This document shows, one piece after another, positions 44,679 to 53,038 of a stretch of 64,000 bases of DNA (within the stretch, counting starts at the first letter, position 1; every line of letters begins with the position of its first letter). A model generated the notes under the pieces. It saw nothing but the letters and a program-made list of their open reading frames with translations, was not told where the DNA came from and did not search any database. The translations under genes and the position numbers were made by a program. Source of the DNA: Janthinobacterium saanense (lineage in GTDB: Bacteria; Pseudomonadota; Gammaproteobacteria; Burkholderiales; Burkholderiaceae_D); the NCBI RefSeq assembly GCF_014200675.1, contig NZ_JACHCI010000010.1, positions 1 through 64,000 on the forward strand, read 5' to 3'.

Positions 44679-47600
44679 ATGAATCAAACGCCACAAGATT
44701 TGCGCACACAAACGCTGGAGCTGGTCAATAAGACTGGCAGCGTTCCTGCGCCTGTTGTTCAACTGGTACAAGCCTGGCTGGACTCGCTCGACGCCGAAGA
44801 CCTGGCCGATATCGCGCCCGAAAGCCTGGCGCCCGTGCTGGTCGACGGCTTTACGCAGGCGGCGCAGCGTACCGGCAGTGGCTGCCAAATCGCGACTTTG
44901 CGCTACGCCGATGGCCGTGGCGGCACGGCGAGCGCCTTGCTGATCCTGAACCAGGACATGCCTTACCTGGTCGACTCCATCGTCATGGCCATGCGCCGCC
45001 AGCATCTGGCCGTGCGCGGCGTGATGAATACCGTGCTGCCGGTGCGCCGCGCGGCCGACGGCAAGGTTGAAGCCGTGCGCCAGGCAGGCGATCCGCTCGA
45101 ATCATATGTACTGTGCTTGCTCGATGAAGAACTGACGCCTGAAGCCTTGGCTGCGCTGGTTGCCGCGATAGACCTGGTGGCGCGCGATGCTGCCATCGTG
45201 CGCCGCGATGCCGGCGCCATGAGCGATCGCCTGGCGTCTGTCGCCGCCACTGCGGCACAGCAGGGTGAAGAGGGCGCGGAAGTGGCTGCCTTCCTGGAGT
45301 GGGCGCGCAGCGGCGGCTTTGAAGTATTCGGCTATGCCTATTACCGCGTCAAACCAGGCGTGCGCGAACTGGAACGCGATATCCCCAGCCGCGTCGGCGT
45401 GCTGCAGGATACGGCCCACCCTGTCTACGGCAGCTGCCTGGCCAATATCCCCGGCGATTTCGATACGCTGTCCAAGCGCGAGTCGGCGCTGTCCATCGTC
45501 AAGGCCGACGTGGCCGGCACCTTGCACCGCGACCAGCAGCTGGACTTCATCGGCGTACGCGACACCGACGCGCAAGGTGCGATCCTGGGCGAGCATTGCT
45601 TCGTCGGCTTGTTTACCCGTGCCGGCAATTCCACCCCGCTGGCGGCGTTGCCATTTGCGCGCGGCCGCGTGGCCAAGGTATTGAGCCTGGCCGGCGTGCG
45701 CCAGCAAGGCTTCCGCGCTGAAAAATTCCGTGAAATCCTCGAATCGCTGCCGCGCACCGAAGCGCTGGAAGCGGATCTCGACTGGCTGGCGCAAGTATGC
45801 GGCGCCGTCGTCTCGCTGTACAAGCAGCCACGCACCAAGGTCTTTGCGCGCCGCGACGTGTATGCGCGCCACCTGAACGTGCTGGTCTACCTGCCGCGCG
45901 AGCGCTATAGCGCCAGTGTCGCTTCCAGCCTGGCCAAGGCGCTGCAACGCAGTTCGGGCGCCACCCACGTCAGCACGCAAACCCTGGTGGCCGACGGCCC
46001 GCTGGCGCGCGTCTACCTGATCGCCCATGCGGCGCGCTACCCGCTGGACCTGGAAACGGATATCGAACAACCGCTGCTGGGCGTGCTCGATGGCTGGCAC
46101 AATGGTTTTTCCGCCGTGGCCGACGCCGTGCCCGACGTGGCGCTGCGCACCCGCTTGCGCAAACTGTGCGCTACCCTGCCGCTCGATTACGTGGCCGCTA
46201 CCGCGCCCGCCGTGGCCGTGCGCGACCTCGACACCATCTTGCGCAATGGCGATCCGGCGCACATTTCCGCGCGCATCGAGACGGGCGACATCACGACCAT
46301 CCGCCTGTACTCGGCCAACCGCGTGCCATCGCTGTCGACCATCTTGCCTGCGTTGCATAATGCGGGCGTGGCGATCGACCGCGAACAAACCTATTCGATT
46401 TCGTCCAGTGAAGGCACGCGCTACTACGTCACCAGCCTGACGGTCGATGCCGCCAGCGCCGCGAAACTGGCGCAGCCGGAAGTGGTCGCCGTGGCGCAGG
46501 AACTGTTTGCCGCCCTGTTCAACGATAGCGCCGAAGATGGCCGCCTGAATGGCCTGGTCATCGAAGGTGGCTTGTCGACCCGTGAAGTGCAACTGGTGCG
46601 CGCTTATACCAGCTACTGGCGCCAGACGGGCAGCCGCTTCTCGGTGCGCTATATTGCCGAAAGCCTGCGCAAGCAGCCTGCCCACGTCAAGGCTTTGGTT
46701 GATGCTTTCCTGCAGCGCTTCAATCCTGCGCTGTCCGGCGAGCAGCACGCGGCCGCGCTGGCGTCGCTGGCCACCATCAAGGCTGGCCTGCCATCGATCA
46801 ACCATGCGGACACCGAAGAAATCCTCGGCGCGCTGGCCGATCTGATGAGCGCCACCCTGCGCACCAACTACTTCCAGAATGATCAAGCCGGCGACAAGAT
46901 CATCTTCAAGTTCGATACCAGCAGCCTGGCGCTGGTGCCGGAACCGCGTCCTTACCGCGAAATCTTCGTGTTTTCGCGCCGCTTCGAAGGCGTGCACCTG
47001 CGCGGCGGCCCGGTGGCCCGTGGCGGCTTGCGCTGGTCTGACCGCATGGAAGACTACCGCACCGAAGTACTGGGCCTGGTCAAGGCGCAGATGGTGAAGA
47101 ATGCCGTCATCGTGCCGGCTGGCGCCAAGGGTGGTTTTGTCTGCAAGATGATGCCGCAGGACGCTGTGCGTGAAACCATCGCGGCCGAAGGCGAAGCCGT
47201 CTACCGTCTGTTCATTTCCAGCCTGCTGGAAGTGACCGACAACCGTTCCCTGGGCAATATCGTCCCGCCAGTCGACACGGTCTGCTTCGATGAAGCCGAT
47301 CCTTACCTGGTGGTGGCGGCCGACAAGGGCACGGCGACCTTCTCCGATATCGCCAACGGCATCGCCGTGCAGCGCGGTTTCTGGCTGGGCGACGCGTTTG
47401 CCTCGGGCGGCTCGAACGGTTACGACCACAAGAAACTGGGCATCACGGCCAAGGGCGCATTCGAAGCGGTGAAACGCCACTTCTATGAAATGGACCACAA
47501 CCTGAACACCACCCCGATTACCATGGTCGGCGTGGGCGACATGTCGGGCGATGTTTTCGGCAACGGCGTGCTGCTGTCGCGCCAGCTGAAACTGGTGGCT

Positions 47601-49382
47601 GCGTTTGACCACCGCCATATCTTCCTCGATCCGACACCGGATGTCGCGATCTCGTTTGAAGAGCGCGCGCGCCTGTTCGCCTTGCCGCGTTCTTCGTGGG
47701 ATGACTACAACAAGGAACTGATCTCCGCTGGTGGCGGCGTGTATGCACGCTCCTCGCGCACGATCGCGCTGTCGCCTGAAATCCGCGCTGCGCTCGATAT
47801 TAGCGAGACCTCGCTGGCGCCGGAAGAACTGATGCACCGCATCCTGAAAGCGCCGGTCGATCTGTTCTACAACGGCGGTATCGGTACTTACATCAAGGCG
47901 TCCACGGAAAGCCACGCGCAAGTGAAAGACCGTGCGAATGACCATATCCGCGTCAACGGCAATGAGCTGCGCGTGAAAGTGGTGTCTGAAGGCGGCAACC
48001 TCGGCGCGACCCAGGCGGGGCGTATCGAGTTCGCGCTGGCGGGCGGGCGCATCTTCACCGATGCGATCGACAACTCGGCTGGCGTGGATTGCTCGGACCA
48101 TGAAGTCAACGTGAAGATCTGGCTGGACGTAGAAGTCAACGCCGGTAAATTGTCCGAAGCAGACCGCAACCGCGAGCTGTATGCGATGACGGACGATGTG
48201 GAACGCCTGGTCTTGCGCGACAACACGCAGCAGACGCATTTGCTGGTGCGCGAATTGCAGGCGCAAAGCGAGAGTCCGGTACAGGATGGCTACGCCGCCC
48301 TGATCGCCAGCCTGGAAGAAGAGGGCGCGCTGTCGCGCGAGCTGGAGCAACTGCCATCGGTGGCTGAACTGGCGCGCCGCAAGCTGGACGGCCGTGGCCT
48401 GACCACGCCGGAACTGGCAGTGGTGATCGCCAACGTGAAAAACCGCTACAAACGTATCCTGTCAGCCCTGCCGTTGACGGACGCAAGCTGGGCCGAACCC
48501 GTGCTGAAGCCTTACTTCCCATCCTTGCTGGTGGCCACCCGTTCTGCGCTCGATCACCCGCTGGCCAACGCCATCCTGGCGACCGTGCTGGCCAATGAAG
48601 TGGTCAACCGCTGCGGTCCATTGATGCTGCGCGACCTGGCCGCCGAACATGGCGTGGACGAGTCGGCCGTGATCCTGGCCTGGGGCCAGGCATGGGTGGC
48701 CTTGAACCTGGCGCCGGTGTTTGATGCGCTCGATGCGGATGCCTTGACGATTCCACGTGCAGTGTCCATCAAGGTCGATGCACAAACGCGCGCACTGCAG
48801 CAAACCATGATCGCCGGCGTGCTGGCTATCCCGGCCGAGCAACTGCGCGGCGCTGGCCTGGCTGAGCTGACCCGCTTGTTTGGCGCGGAAGCCAAGCGCG
48901 ACTTGCTCAAAGCTGTCGGCATCAAGTCGGAAGCCGCGCTGGTGCCTGGTTTGAGCCCAGCCTTCGTGCAAGCGTGGGATGCGGTCGATGCGCTGGAAGT
49001 CGTCGCCGGTTTCCTGTTCCCGGCCTTGTCGGTACAGCGCCCAGCCTCGATGGACCTGGCAGCCTTTTTGCAAGTGGGCCTGGCCCTGCGCAGCCAGGCT
49101 GGTATCGATACCCTGGAACGTGGTTTGAAACTGGCTGCCTCCGGTAAATCGCAGGAACAGTTGCGCAGCTATGCGCAGCACGCCCTGCGCCGCACCCAGC
49201 AGCGTTTGTTGACGCAGGTGCTGGCGCGTGCCGATGCAGGTGCAGGCCAGGCGGTCGATGCGGTCACCGGTGCGCTGGGCTTGTCGGCCTATGTGGCGGC
49301 GACGGAACTGGAGCAAGCCATGCTGGACGTCTGGACCCTGTCCGAGGCGGTCAATAAGGTCACGACGGAAGCGGCCGTGTAA
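44679..49382 (+). CDS. gdhB: NAD-specific glutamate dehydrogenase, 180-kDa class
   Basis: 1567-residue very large catabolic dehydrogenase that converts glutamate to 2-oxoglutarate and ammonia. It has a long N-terminal ACT-like regulatory half (about residues 1-700). The catalytic core follows: HLRGGPVARGGLRWSDRMED near residue 770, LVKAQMVKNAVIVPAGAKGG with the catalytic Lys, the Rossmann part around VGVGDMSGDVFGNGVLLSRQ near residue 949, and VVSEGGNLGATQAGRIEFAL near residue 1102. A C-terminal helical half completes it. The class is known from Streptomyces and from Pseudomonas GdhB, where ArgR activates it. Here it sits inside the AST cluster, burning the glutamate that the pathway makes. 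Its stop shares one base with the astE start. Confidence 0.96.
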   Translation: MNQTPQDLRTQTLELVNKTGSVPAPVVQLVQAWLDSLDAEDLADIAPESLAPVLVDGFTQAAQRTGSGCQIATLRYADGRGGTASALLILNQDMPYLVDSIVMAMRRQHLAVRGVMNTVLPVRRAADGKVEAVRQAGDPLESYVLCLLDEELTPEALAALVAAIDLVARDAAIVRRDAGAMSDRLASVAATAAQQGEEGAEVAAFLEWARSGGFEVFGYAYYRVKPGVRELERDIPSRVGVLQDTAHPVYGSCLANIPGDFDTLSKRESALSIVKADVAGTLHRDQQLDFIGVRDTDAQGAILGEHCFVGLFTRAGNSTPLAALPFARGRVAKVLSLAGVRQQGFRAEKFREILESLPRTEALEADLDWLAQVCGAVVSLYKQPRTKVFARRDVYARHLNVLVYLPRERYSASVASSLAKALQRSSGATHVSTQTLVADGPLARVYLIAHAARYPLDLETDIEQPLLGVLDGWHNGFSAVADAVPDVALRTRLRKLCATLPLDYVAATAPAVAVRDLDTILRNGDPAHISARIETGDITTIRLYSANRVPSLSTILPALHNAGVAIDREQTYSISSSEGTRYYVTSLTVDAASAAKLAQPEVVAVAQELFAALFNDSAEDGRLNGLVIEGGLSTREVQLVRAYTSYWRQTGSRFSVRYIAESLRKQPAHVKALVDAFLQRFNPALSGEQHAAALASLATIKAGLPSINHADTEEILGALADLMSATLRTNYFQNDQAGDKIIFKFDTSSLALVPEPRPYREIFVFSRRFEGVHLRGGPVARGGLRWSDRMEDYRTEVLGLVKAQMVKNAVIVPAGAKGGFVCKMMPQDAVRETIAAEGEAVYRLFISSLLEVTDNRSLGNIVPPVDTVCFDEADPYLVVAADKGTATFSDIANGIAVQRGFWLGDAFASGGSNGYDHKKLGITAKGAFEAVKRHFYEMDHNLNTTPITMVGVGDMSGDVFGNGVLLSRQLKLVAAFDHRHIFLDPTPDVAISFEERARLFALPRSSWDDYNKELISAGGGVYARSSRTIALSPEIRAALDISETSLAPEELMHRILKAPVDLFYNGGIGTYIKASTESHAQVKDRANDHIRVNGNELRVKVVSEGGNLGATQAGRIEFALAGGRIFTDAIDNSAGVDCSDHEVNVKIWLDVEVNAGKLSEADRNRELYAMTDDVERLVLRDNTQQTHLLVRELQAQSESPVQDGYAALIASLEEEGALSRELEQLPSVAELARRKLDGRGLTTPELAVVIANVKNRYKRILSALPLTDASWAEPVLKPYFPSLLVATRSALDHPLANAILATVLANEVVNRCGPLMLRDLAAEHGVDESAVILAWGQAWVALNLAPVFDALDADALTIPRAVSIKVDAQTRALQQTMIAGVLAIPAEQLRGAGLAELTRLFGAEAKRDLLKAVGIKSEAALVPGLSPAFVQAWDAVDALEVVAGFLFPALSVQRPASMDLAAFLQVGLALRSQAGIDTLERGLKLAASGKSQEQLRSYAQHALRRTQQRLLTQVLARADAGAGQAVDAVTGALGLSAYVAATELEQAMLDVWTLSEAVNKVTTEAAV

Positions 49383-50398
49383 TGACGCAAGACGCCTTTC
49401 AAGGTGCACAGTCCGGCGGCTTGCCGCCGGCCGTGCAGGCGCTGGCCGAAGCAGACTTCAGCGCCGTGGCGCGGCTGTTTGCCGACGCCGGTTTCGCCGT
49501 GCTCCTGCCGGCGCCCGGCATGCTGCAGGTCAAGCATGCCAGCGCCGATCTGCATCGGCCCAGCGTGGCCGTGTCGGTTGGCGTGCATGGCGACGAGACG
49601 GGGCCGATCGAAGTGCTGGCCTATCTGCTCGACGCCTTGTCGCGCGATGCGTCGGCGCTGGCGGTCGACTTGCTCGTTTGCGTGGGCAATGTCGATGCGA
49701 TCCGGGCTGGCAAGCGTTTCATCGACGCCGACTTGAACCGCATGTTCCGTCCCGTGCGCGGCGCGCTGGCCAGCGCTGCGGAAGCGGCGCGGGCTGACGA
49801 CATGATCGCCGCCACCAGCGCGTTTTTCAACGGCGCCGGTCCGGTGCGCTGGCATCTGGATTTGCACACGGCCATACGGCCTTCCGTGTATCCCACCTTT
49901 GCCATCGTGCCAGACCTGGTGGCTGACGTGGCCAAGGCACAGCTGATCGATTGGCTGGGCCAGGCGGCTATCGGCGCCATCATCATGAATCCGCAATCGG
50001 CTGGTACTTACAGCTATTACTCGGCCGAGCATTTTGGCGCGGCCGCCAGCACGGTGGAGCTGGGCCGCGTGGGCACTTTGGGGCAGAATGATTTGTCGCT
50101 GTTCGACGAGGTGTCGCGCTCGCTCGATGGCTTGCTGCGCGGCGCCCCTGCGCAGCCCATCAAGGCGGCTGCCCATGTGTTCAAGGTGGCGCAGGAAATC
50201 ATCAAGCACAGCGATGATTTCCGCATGGCTTTTGACCGCAGCACGCAAAATTTCACGGCCCTGCCGCAGCATGCGCTGATCGCCACGGATGGCGATGTGC
50301 GCTATACGGTCCAGCATGCGCAAGAGCTGGTGGTGTTCCCGAATCCGGACGTGCGCGTGGGCTTGCGCGCGGGCTTGATGGTGGTGCGCGTTTCCTGA
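49382..50398 (+). CDS. astE: Succinylglutamate desuccinylase
   Basis: 338-residue zinc hydrolase (aspartoacylase/M14-like fold) that releases succinate and glutamate from succinylglutamate, the last AST step. VGVHGDETGPIEVL near residue 62 provides the His and Glu zinc ligands, DADLNRMFRPVRG near residue 118 is the substrate arginine region, and WHLDLHTAIRPS near residue 157 supplies the third zinc ligand. The ATG overlaps the stop of the dehydrogenase gene (TAATG), so its translation is coupled to that gene. A strong terminator follows 24 bases later and ends the cluster. Confidence 0.94.
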   Translation: MTQDAFQGAQSGGLPPAVQALAEADFSAVARLFADAGFAVLLPAPGMLQVKHASADLHRPSVAVSVGVHGDETGPIEVLAYLLDALSRDASALAVDLLVCVGNVDAIRAGKRFIDADLNRMFRPVRGALASAAEAARADDMIAATSAFFNGAGPVRWHLDLHTAIRPSVYPTFAIVPDLVADVAKAQLIDWLGQAAIGAIIMNPQSAGTYSYYSAEHFGAAASTVELGRVGTLGQNDLSLFDEVSRSLDGLLRGAPAQPIKAAAHVFKVAQEIIKHSDDFRMAFDRSTQNFTALPQHALIATDGDVRYTVQHAQELVVFPNPDVRVGLRAGLMVVRVS

Positions 50399-50421
50399 TT
50401 TTCTTGCGCTCCAAAACTGTG

Positions 50422-50459
50422 TGGCGCCGACCGGGCTTACCTGGCCGGCGCCATTTTTT
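50422..50459 (+). terminator. Intrinsic terminator of the arginine catabolic cluster
   Basis: TGGCGCCG (50422-50429) and CGGCGCCA (50446-50453) form a perfect 8-bp stem, extended inside by CC/GG, and are followed by TTTTTT. Confidence 0.9.
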
Positions 50460-50522
50460 CGTGCGCGTTGATTGTCGCTGCCTCGGGTACACTGGCTCAT
50501 CATCAATTCTGAGGAGTCAGCC

Positions 50523-51032
50523 ATGTCCGTATCCATGTATCAGGCAACCGTCCCCGTGTTTATCCGTGGCTTGCGCGTGGTATCAAACTTGCTGGAAAAG
50601 GCGCAGTCGCATGTCGAGGAAGCGGGCATCGTGCCCGAGATCGTCTTGGGCGCGCAGCTGGCGCCCGATATGCTGGATTTGACGGCGCAGGTACAGCGCG
50701 CCAGCGATACCTCAAAATTGTCCATCGAGCGCCTGAGCGGCGTGGCCGCACCCCGGTTCGAGGATAACGAAGTCTCGTTCGAGCAATTGCAGGAACGTAT
50801 CGCCAACACCATCGCCTATATCGACAGCATCAACGCAGGCCAGCTGGCTGGCAGCGCCCAGCGCGAGGTAGTGTTGAACTGGAGCGATGAAGGCAAGAAG
50901 TTCTCGGGCGACGACTACCTGCTCAGCTTTGCCCTGCCCAATTTCTATTTCCACGTGACCCTGATCCACGCCATCTTGCGCAACAATGGCGTGGTGATCG
51001 GCAAGCTGGACTTTTTAGGCCCTTACGACTGA
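50523..51032 (+). CDS. DUF1993 domain protein
   Basis: 169-residue soluble protein. Its shape matches the DUF1993 family: SMYQATVPVFIRGLRVVSNL at the start, LAPDMLDLTAQVQRASDTSK in the middle, FEQLQERIANTIAYIDSI, and the ending LPNFYFHVTLIHAILRNNGV. The family has a four-helix DinB-like fold, and function is not established. The ATG at 50523 follows TGAGGAG. It ends two bases before the convergent glycine-zipper gene ends. Confidence 0.87.
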   Translation: MSVSMYQATVPVFIRGLRVVSNLLEKAQSHVEEAGIVPEIVLGAQLAPDMLDLTAQVQRASDTSKLSIERLSGVAAPRFEDNEVSFEQLQERIANTIAYIDSINAGQLAGSAQREVVLNWSDEGKKFSGDDYLLSFALPNFYFHVTLIHAILRNNGVVIGKLDFLGPYD

Positions 51033-51034
51033 AC

Positions 51035-51592
51035 TTAACGCTGCGGCTGTTGCACCTGGTTTTGCACTGCATTGCCCAGCATGCCGCCGCCGATCACGCC
51101 AGCCACCGTCGCCAGCGCCTTGCCGCGGCCACCGCCTACATGATTGCCCAGCAAGCCGCCGATGACGGCGCCAGCACCGATGCCCACGTAGTTTGGCTGT
51201 GCTGGCGCTTGTGCCTGCACAGGCTGCTGCTGGTTCACCGGTTCGCGGTAGCCATTGTCATTATTGTAGGCAGGTGCTGCTTGTGCCACTTGCGTATGGT
51301 GCACCACTCGTTTGTGCACTACCGGCGCTGGCTCAGGCGCAACTTGCGCGAGCACTGGCGCTGCGACAGGAGCCGCTACCGGTGCCGCCAGTGCCGAGGC
51401 GCTGGCTGCTGTCATGGCGGCCACGTCGGCAGGATTGGCTGAGGCTGGCGCGGTGGCGCTGTGCGAGCTCGGCAGCCAGCCGGCCATGGCGGCGACGCCT
51501 ACCAGGCTGGCGACGATGACGGAAACGGCAGCGCCTGCCACCAGTGGGTGGATGCGGCTGGCGGTAGCGGTGGTAGCGACGGTGGTATTCAT
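51035..51592 (-). CDS. Glycine-zipper 2TM-domain protein
   Basis: 185-residue envelope protein. A transmembrane or uncleaved signal segment lies at about residues 17-42 (PLVAGAAVSVIVASLVGVAA). A long low-complexity Ala/Pro/Gln/Val linker (residues 45-130) follows, then a glycine zipper: YVGIGAGAVIGGLLGNHVGG and VAGVIGGGMLGNAVQNQVQQ. The zipper matches the Rick_17kDa/SlyB-type domain, usually anchored in the outer membrane, but no lipobox Cys is present. The likely role is structural or envelope-stress related; nothing closer can be said. It is divergent from the flavin oxidoreductase. Confidence 0.85.
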   Translation of the reverse strand: MNTTVATTATASRIHPLVAGAAVSVIVASLVGVAAMAGWLPSSHSATAPASANPADVAAMTAASASALAAPVAAPVAAPVLAQVAPEPAPVVHKRVVHHTQVAQAAPAYNNDNGYREPVNQQQPVQAQAPAQPNYVGIGAGAVIGGLLGNHVGGGRGKALATVAGVIGGGMLGNAVQNQVQQPQR

Positions 51593-51721
51593 ATGCTTTC
51601 CTCGGGTGTTGTTGTTATTGATGTGTTCAGATTAACGGTAGCGTTTCCTCCAAGCTAGATGCGCGCGTGTATCAGACGTAAGCAGGTGTAAGTTGCCCGC
51701 ATGAATCACCCGCTGCCGACC

Positions 51722-51745
51722 CGCTTTGATAAAGCGCAGTAGAAT
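51722..51745 (+). promoter_or_regulatory. Dyad and -10 box before the Old Yellow Enzyme gene
   Basis: CGCTTT and AAAGCG form a perfect inverted repeat around GAT (51722-51736), immediately before TAGAAT (51740-51745). The position between -35 and -10 suits a repressor site. No regulator gene is adjacent, so this is a suggestion only. Confidence 0.4.
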
Positions 51746-51772
51746 CAACATTCCCCCATGCCGGAGTCATCC

Positions 51773-52885
51773 ATGAGCCACTTATTCACGCCCTACGCCC
51801 TCGGGCCCTTGTCGGTGGTCAACCGCATCGCCATCGCGCCCATGTGCCAGTATTCGGCCGAGAATGGCAACGCCACCGACTGGCATATGATTCATCTGGG
51901 CCACCTGGCGCTGTCCGGCGCTGGTCTGCTGATGACGGAAGCGACGGCCGTGTCGCCGGAAGGGCGTATCTCGGCCGATGACCTGGGCTTGTGGTCGGAC
52001 GCCAACCAGGCGGCGCTGGGGCAAGTAGTGCAGGCGATCCGCCGCCACTCACCGATACCATTGGTCGTGCAACTGGGCCATGCGGGCCGCAAGGCGTCGA
52101 GCCGCGCGCCATGGCAGGGCGGCGCTTGCGTGCATTTGTCCGAGGGGGGCTGGCAAACGGTGGCGCCATCAGCGATAGCGCATGCGCCCGGTGAAACGGT
52201 GCCAATCGCGCTCGACGAGATGGGTTTGCTGCAAGTGAAGGGCGCTTTTGTTGCCGCAGCGCAGCGCGTGCATGCGCTGGGCATAGAGGGTATCGAATTG
52301 CATGCGGCCCACGGTTATCTGCTGCATCAGTTTCTCTCGCCACTGTCGAATCATCGCACGGACGCGTATGGCGGCAGCCTGGAAAACCGCATGCGTTTTC
52401 CGCTGGAAGTGCTGGAAGCGGTGCGCGCGGCTGTGCCGGCCAGCATGGCGGTAGGCATGCGCATTTCTGCCACGGATTGGGTAGCTGGCGGCTGGGAAAT
52501 CGAACAAAGTGTCCGTTTCGCGCAAGAGGTAAAACGCCTTGGCGCTGATTTTATTCATGTATCGAGCGGCGGCATTTCACCGCAGCAGCAAATACCGCTG
52601 AGTCCTGGCTATCAGGTGGCGTTTGCCGAACGCATCAAGCACGAGGCCGGCTTGCCGACGATTAGCGTAGGCTTGATCACCGAAGCGCAGCAAGCGGAAG
52701 ATATTATCGCTGGCGGCCAGTCCGACATGGTGGGACTGGCCCGCGCCATCTTGTTCGATCCGCGCTGGCCCTGGCATGCGGCCGCCCAGCTGGGGGCGCA
52801 GGTGCAGGCGCCGCCGCAATACTGGCGCTCGCAGCCCCGTGAATTGAAAGACCTGTTCGGCGACACGACTTTGGGCCAGCGCTGA
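51773..52885 (+). CDS. Old Yellow Enzyme family ene-reductase (YqjM/NamA type)
   Basis: 370-residue FMN oxidoreductase that reduces activated C=C bonds and nitro compounds with NAD(P)H. Class III (YqjM-like) marks: IAPMCQYSAENGNATDWHM near residue 22, with the Cys that tunes the flavin; LLMTEATAVSPEGRISADDL; VQLGHAGRKAS with the active-site His near residue 100; EGIELHAAHGYLLHQFLSPL near residue 172; and VGLARAILFDPRWPWHAA near the end. The ATG at 51773 follows CCGGAG, six bases away. The protein likely serves detoxification of electrophiles. Confidence 0.92.
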   Translation: MSHLFTPYALGPLSVVNRIAIAPMCQYSAENGNATDWHMIHLGHLALSGAGLLMTEATAVSPEGRISADDLGLWSDANQAALGQVVQAIRRHSPIPLVVQLGHAGRKASSRAPWQGGACVHLSEGGWQTVAPSAIAHAPGETVPIALDEMGLLQVKGAFVAAAQRVHALGIEGIELHAAHGYLLHQFLSPLSNHRTDAYGGSLENRMRFPLEVLEAVRAAVPASMAVGMRISATDWVAGGWEIEQSVRFAQEVKRLGADFIHVSSGGISPQQQIPLSPGYQVAFAERIKHEAGLPTISVGLITEAQQAEDIIAGGQSDMVGLARAILFDPRWPWHAAAQLGAQVQAPPQYWRSQPRELKDLFGDTTLGQR

Positions 52886-52943
52886 ACTCGTCAGCTCTGC
52901 TACACTGAGGCTTCACTACCTAACACTTCCAGGACGAATCGAC

Positions 52944-53011
52944 ATGCGCCATTGATACTGCCGTGCTGTGCACGGCCCAGCCCTTCCCGCCAGCGCTAGC
53001 CGCTGCACGGG
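52944..53011 (+). promoter_or_regulatory. Possible attenuator leader of the ABC-F gene
   Basis: AGGA (52931-52934) precedes ATG CGC CAT TGA at 52944-52955, a three-codon frame (Met-Arg-His). Right behind it, GCCGTGC (52960-52966) pairs with GCACGGC (52970-52976) in a perfect 7-bp hairpin, and an alternative partner GCACGG lies at 53005-53010. A short frame plus mutually exclusive stems is how ribosome-mediated attenuators look. Leaders of this kind control some antibiotic-resistance ABC-F genes. It has not been tested here. Confidence 0.45.
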
Positions 53012-53038
53012 TCCGCTTGCCTTGTACTGGGAGTATGC

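Noticed and set aside
45102-48350. A 1082-codon open frame antisense to the glutamate dehydrogenase gene
   Set aside because: Its great length comes from the codon bias of the real gene on the other strand. Composition is His/Gln/Arg-rich and no domain is visible.
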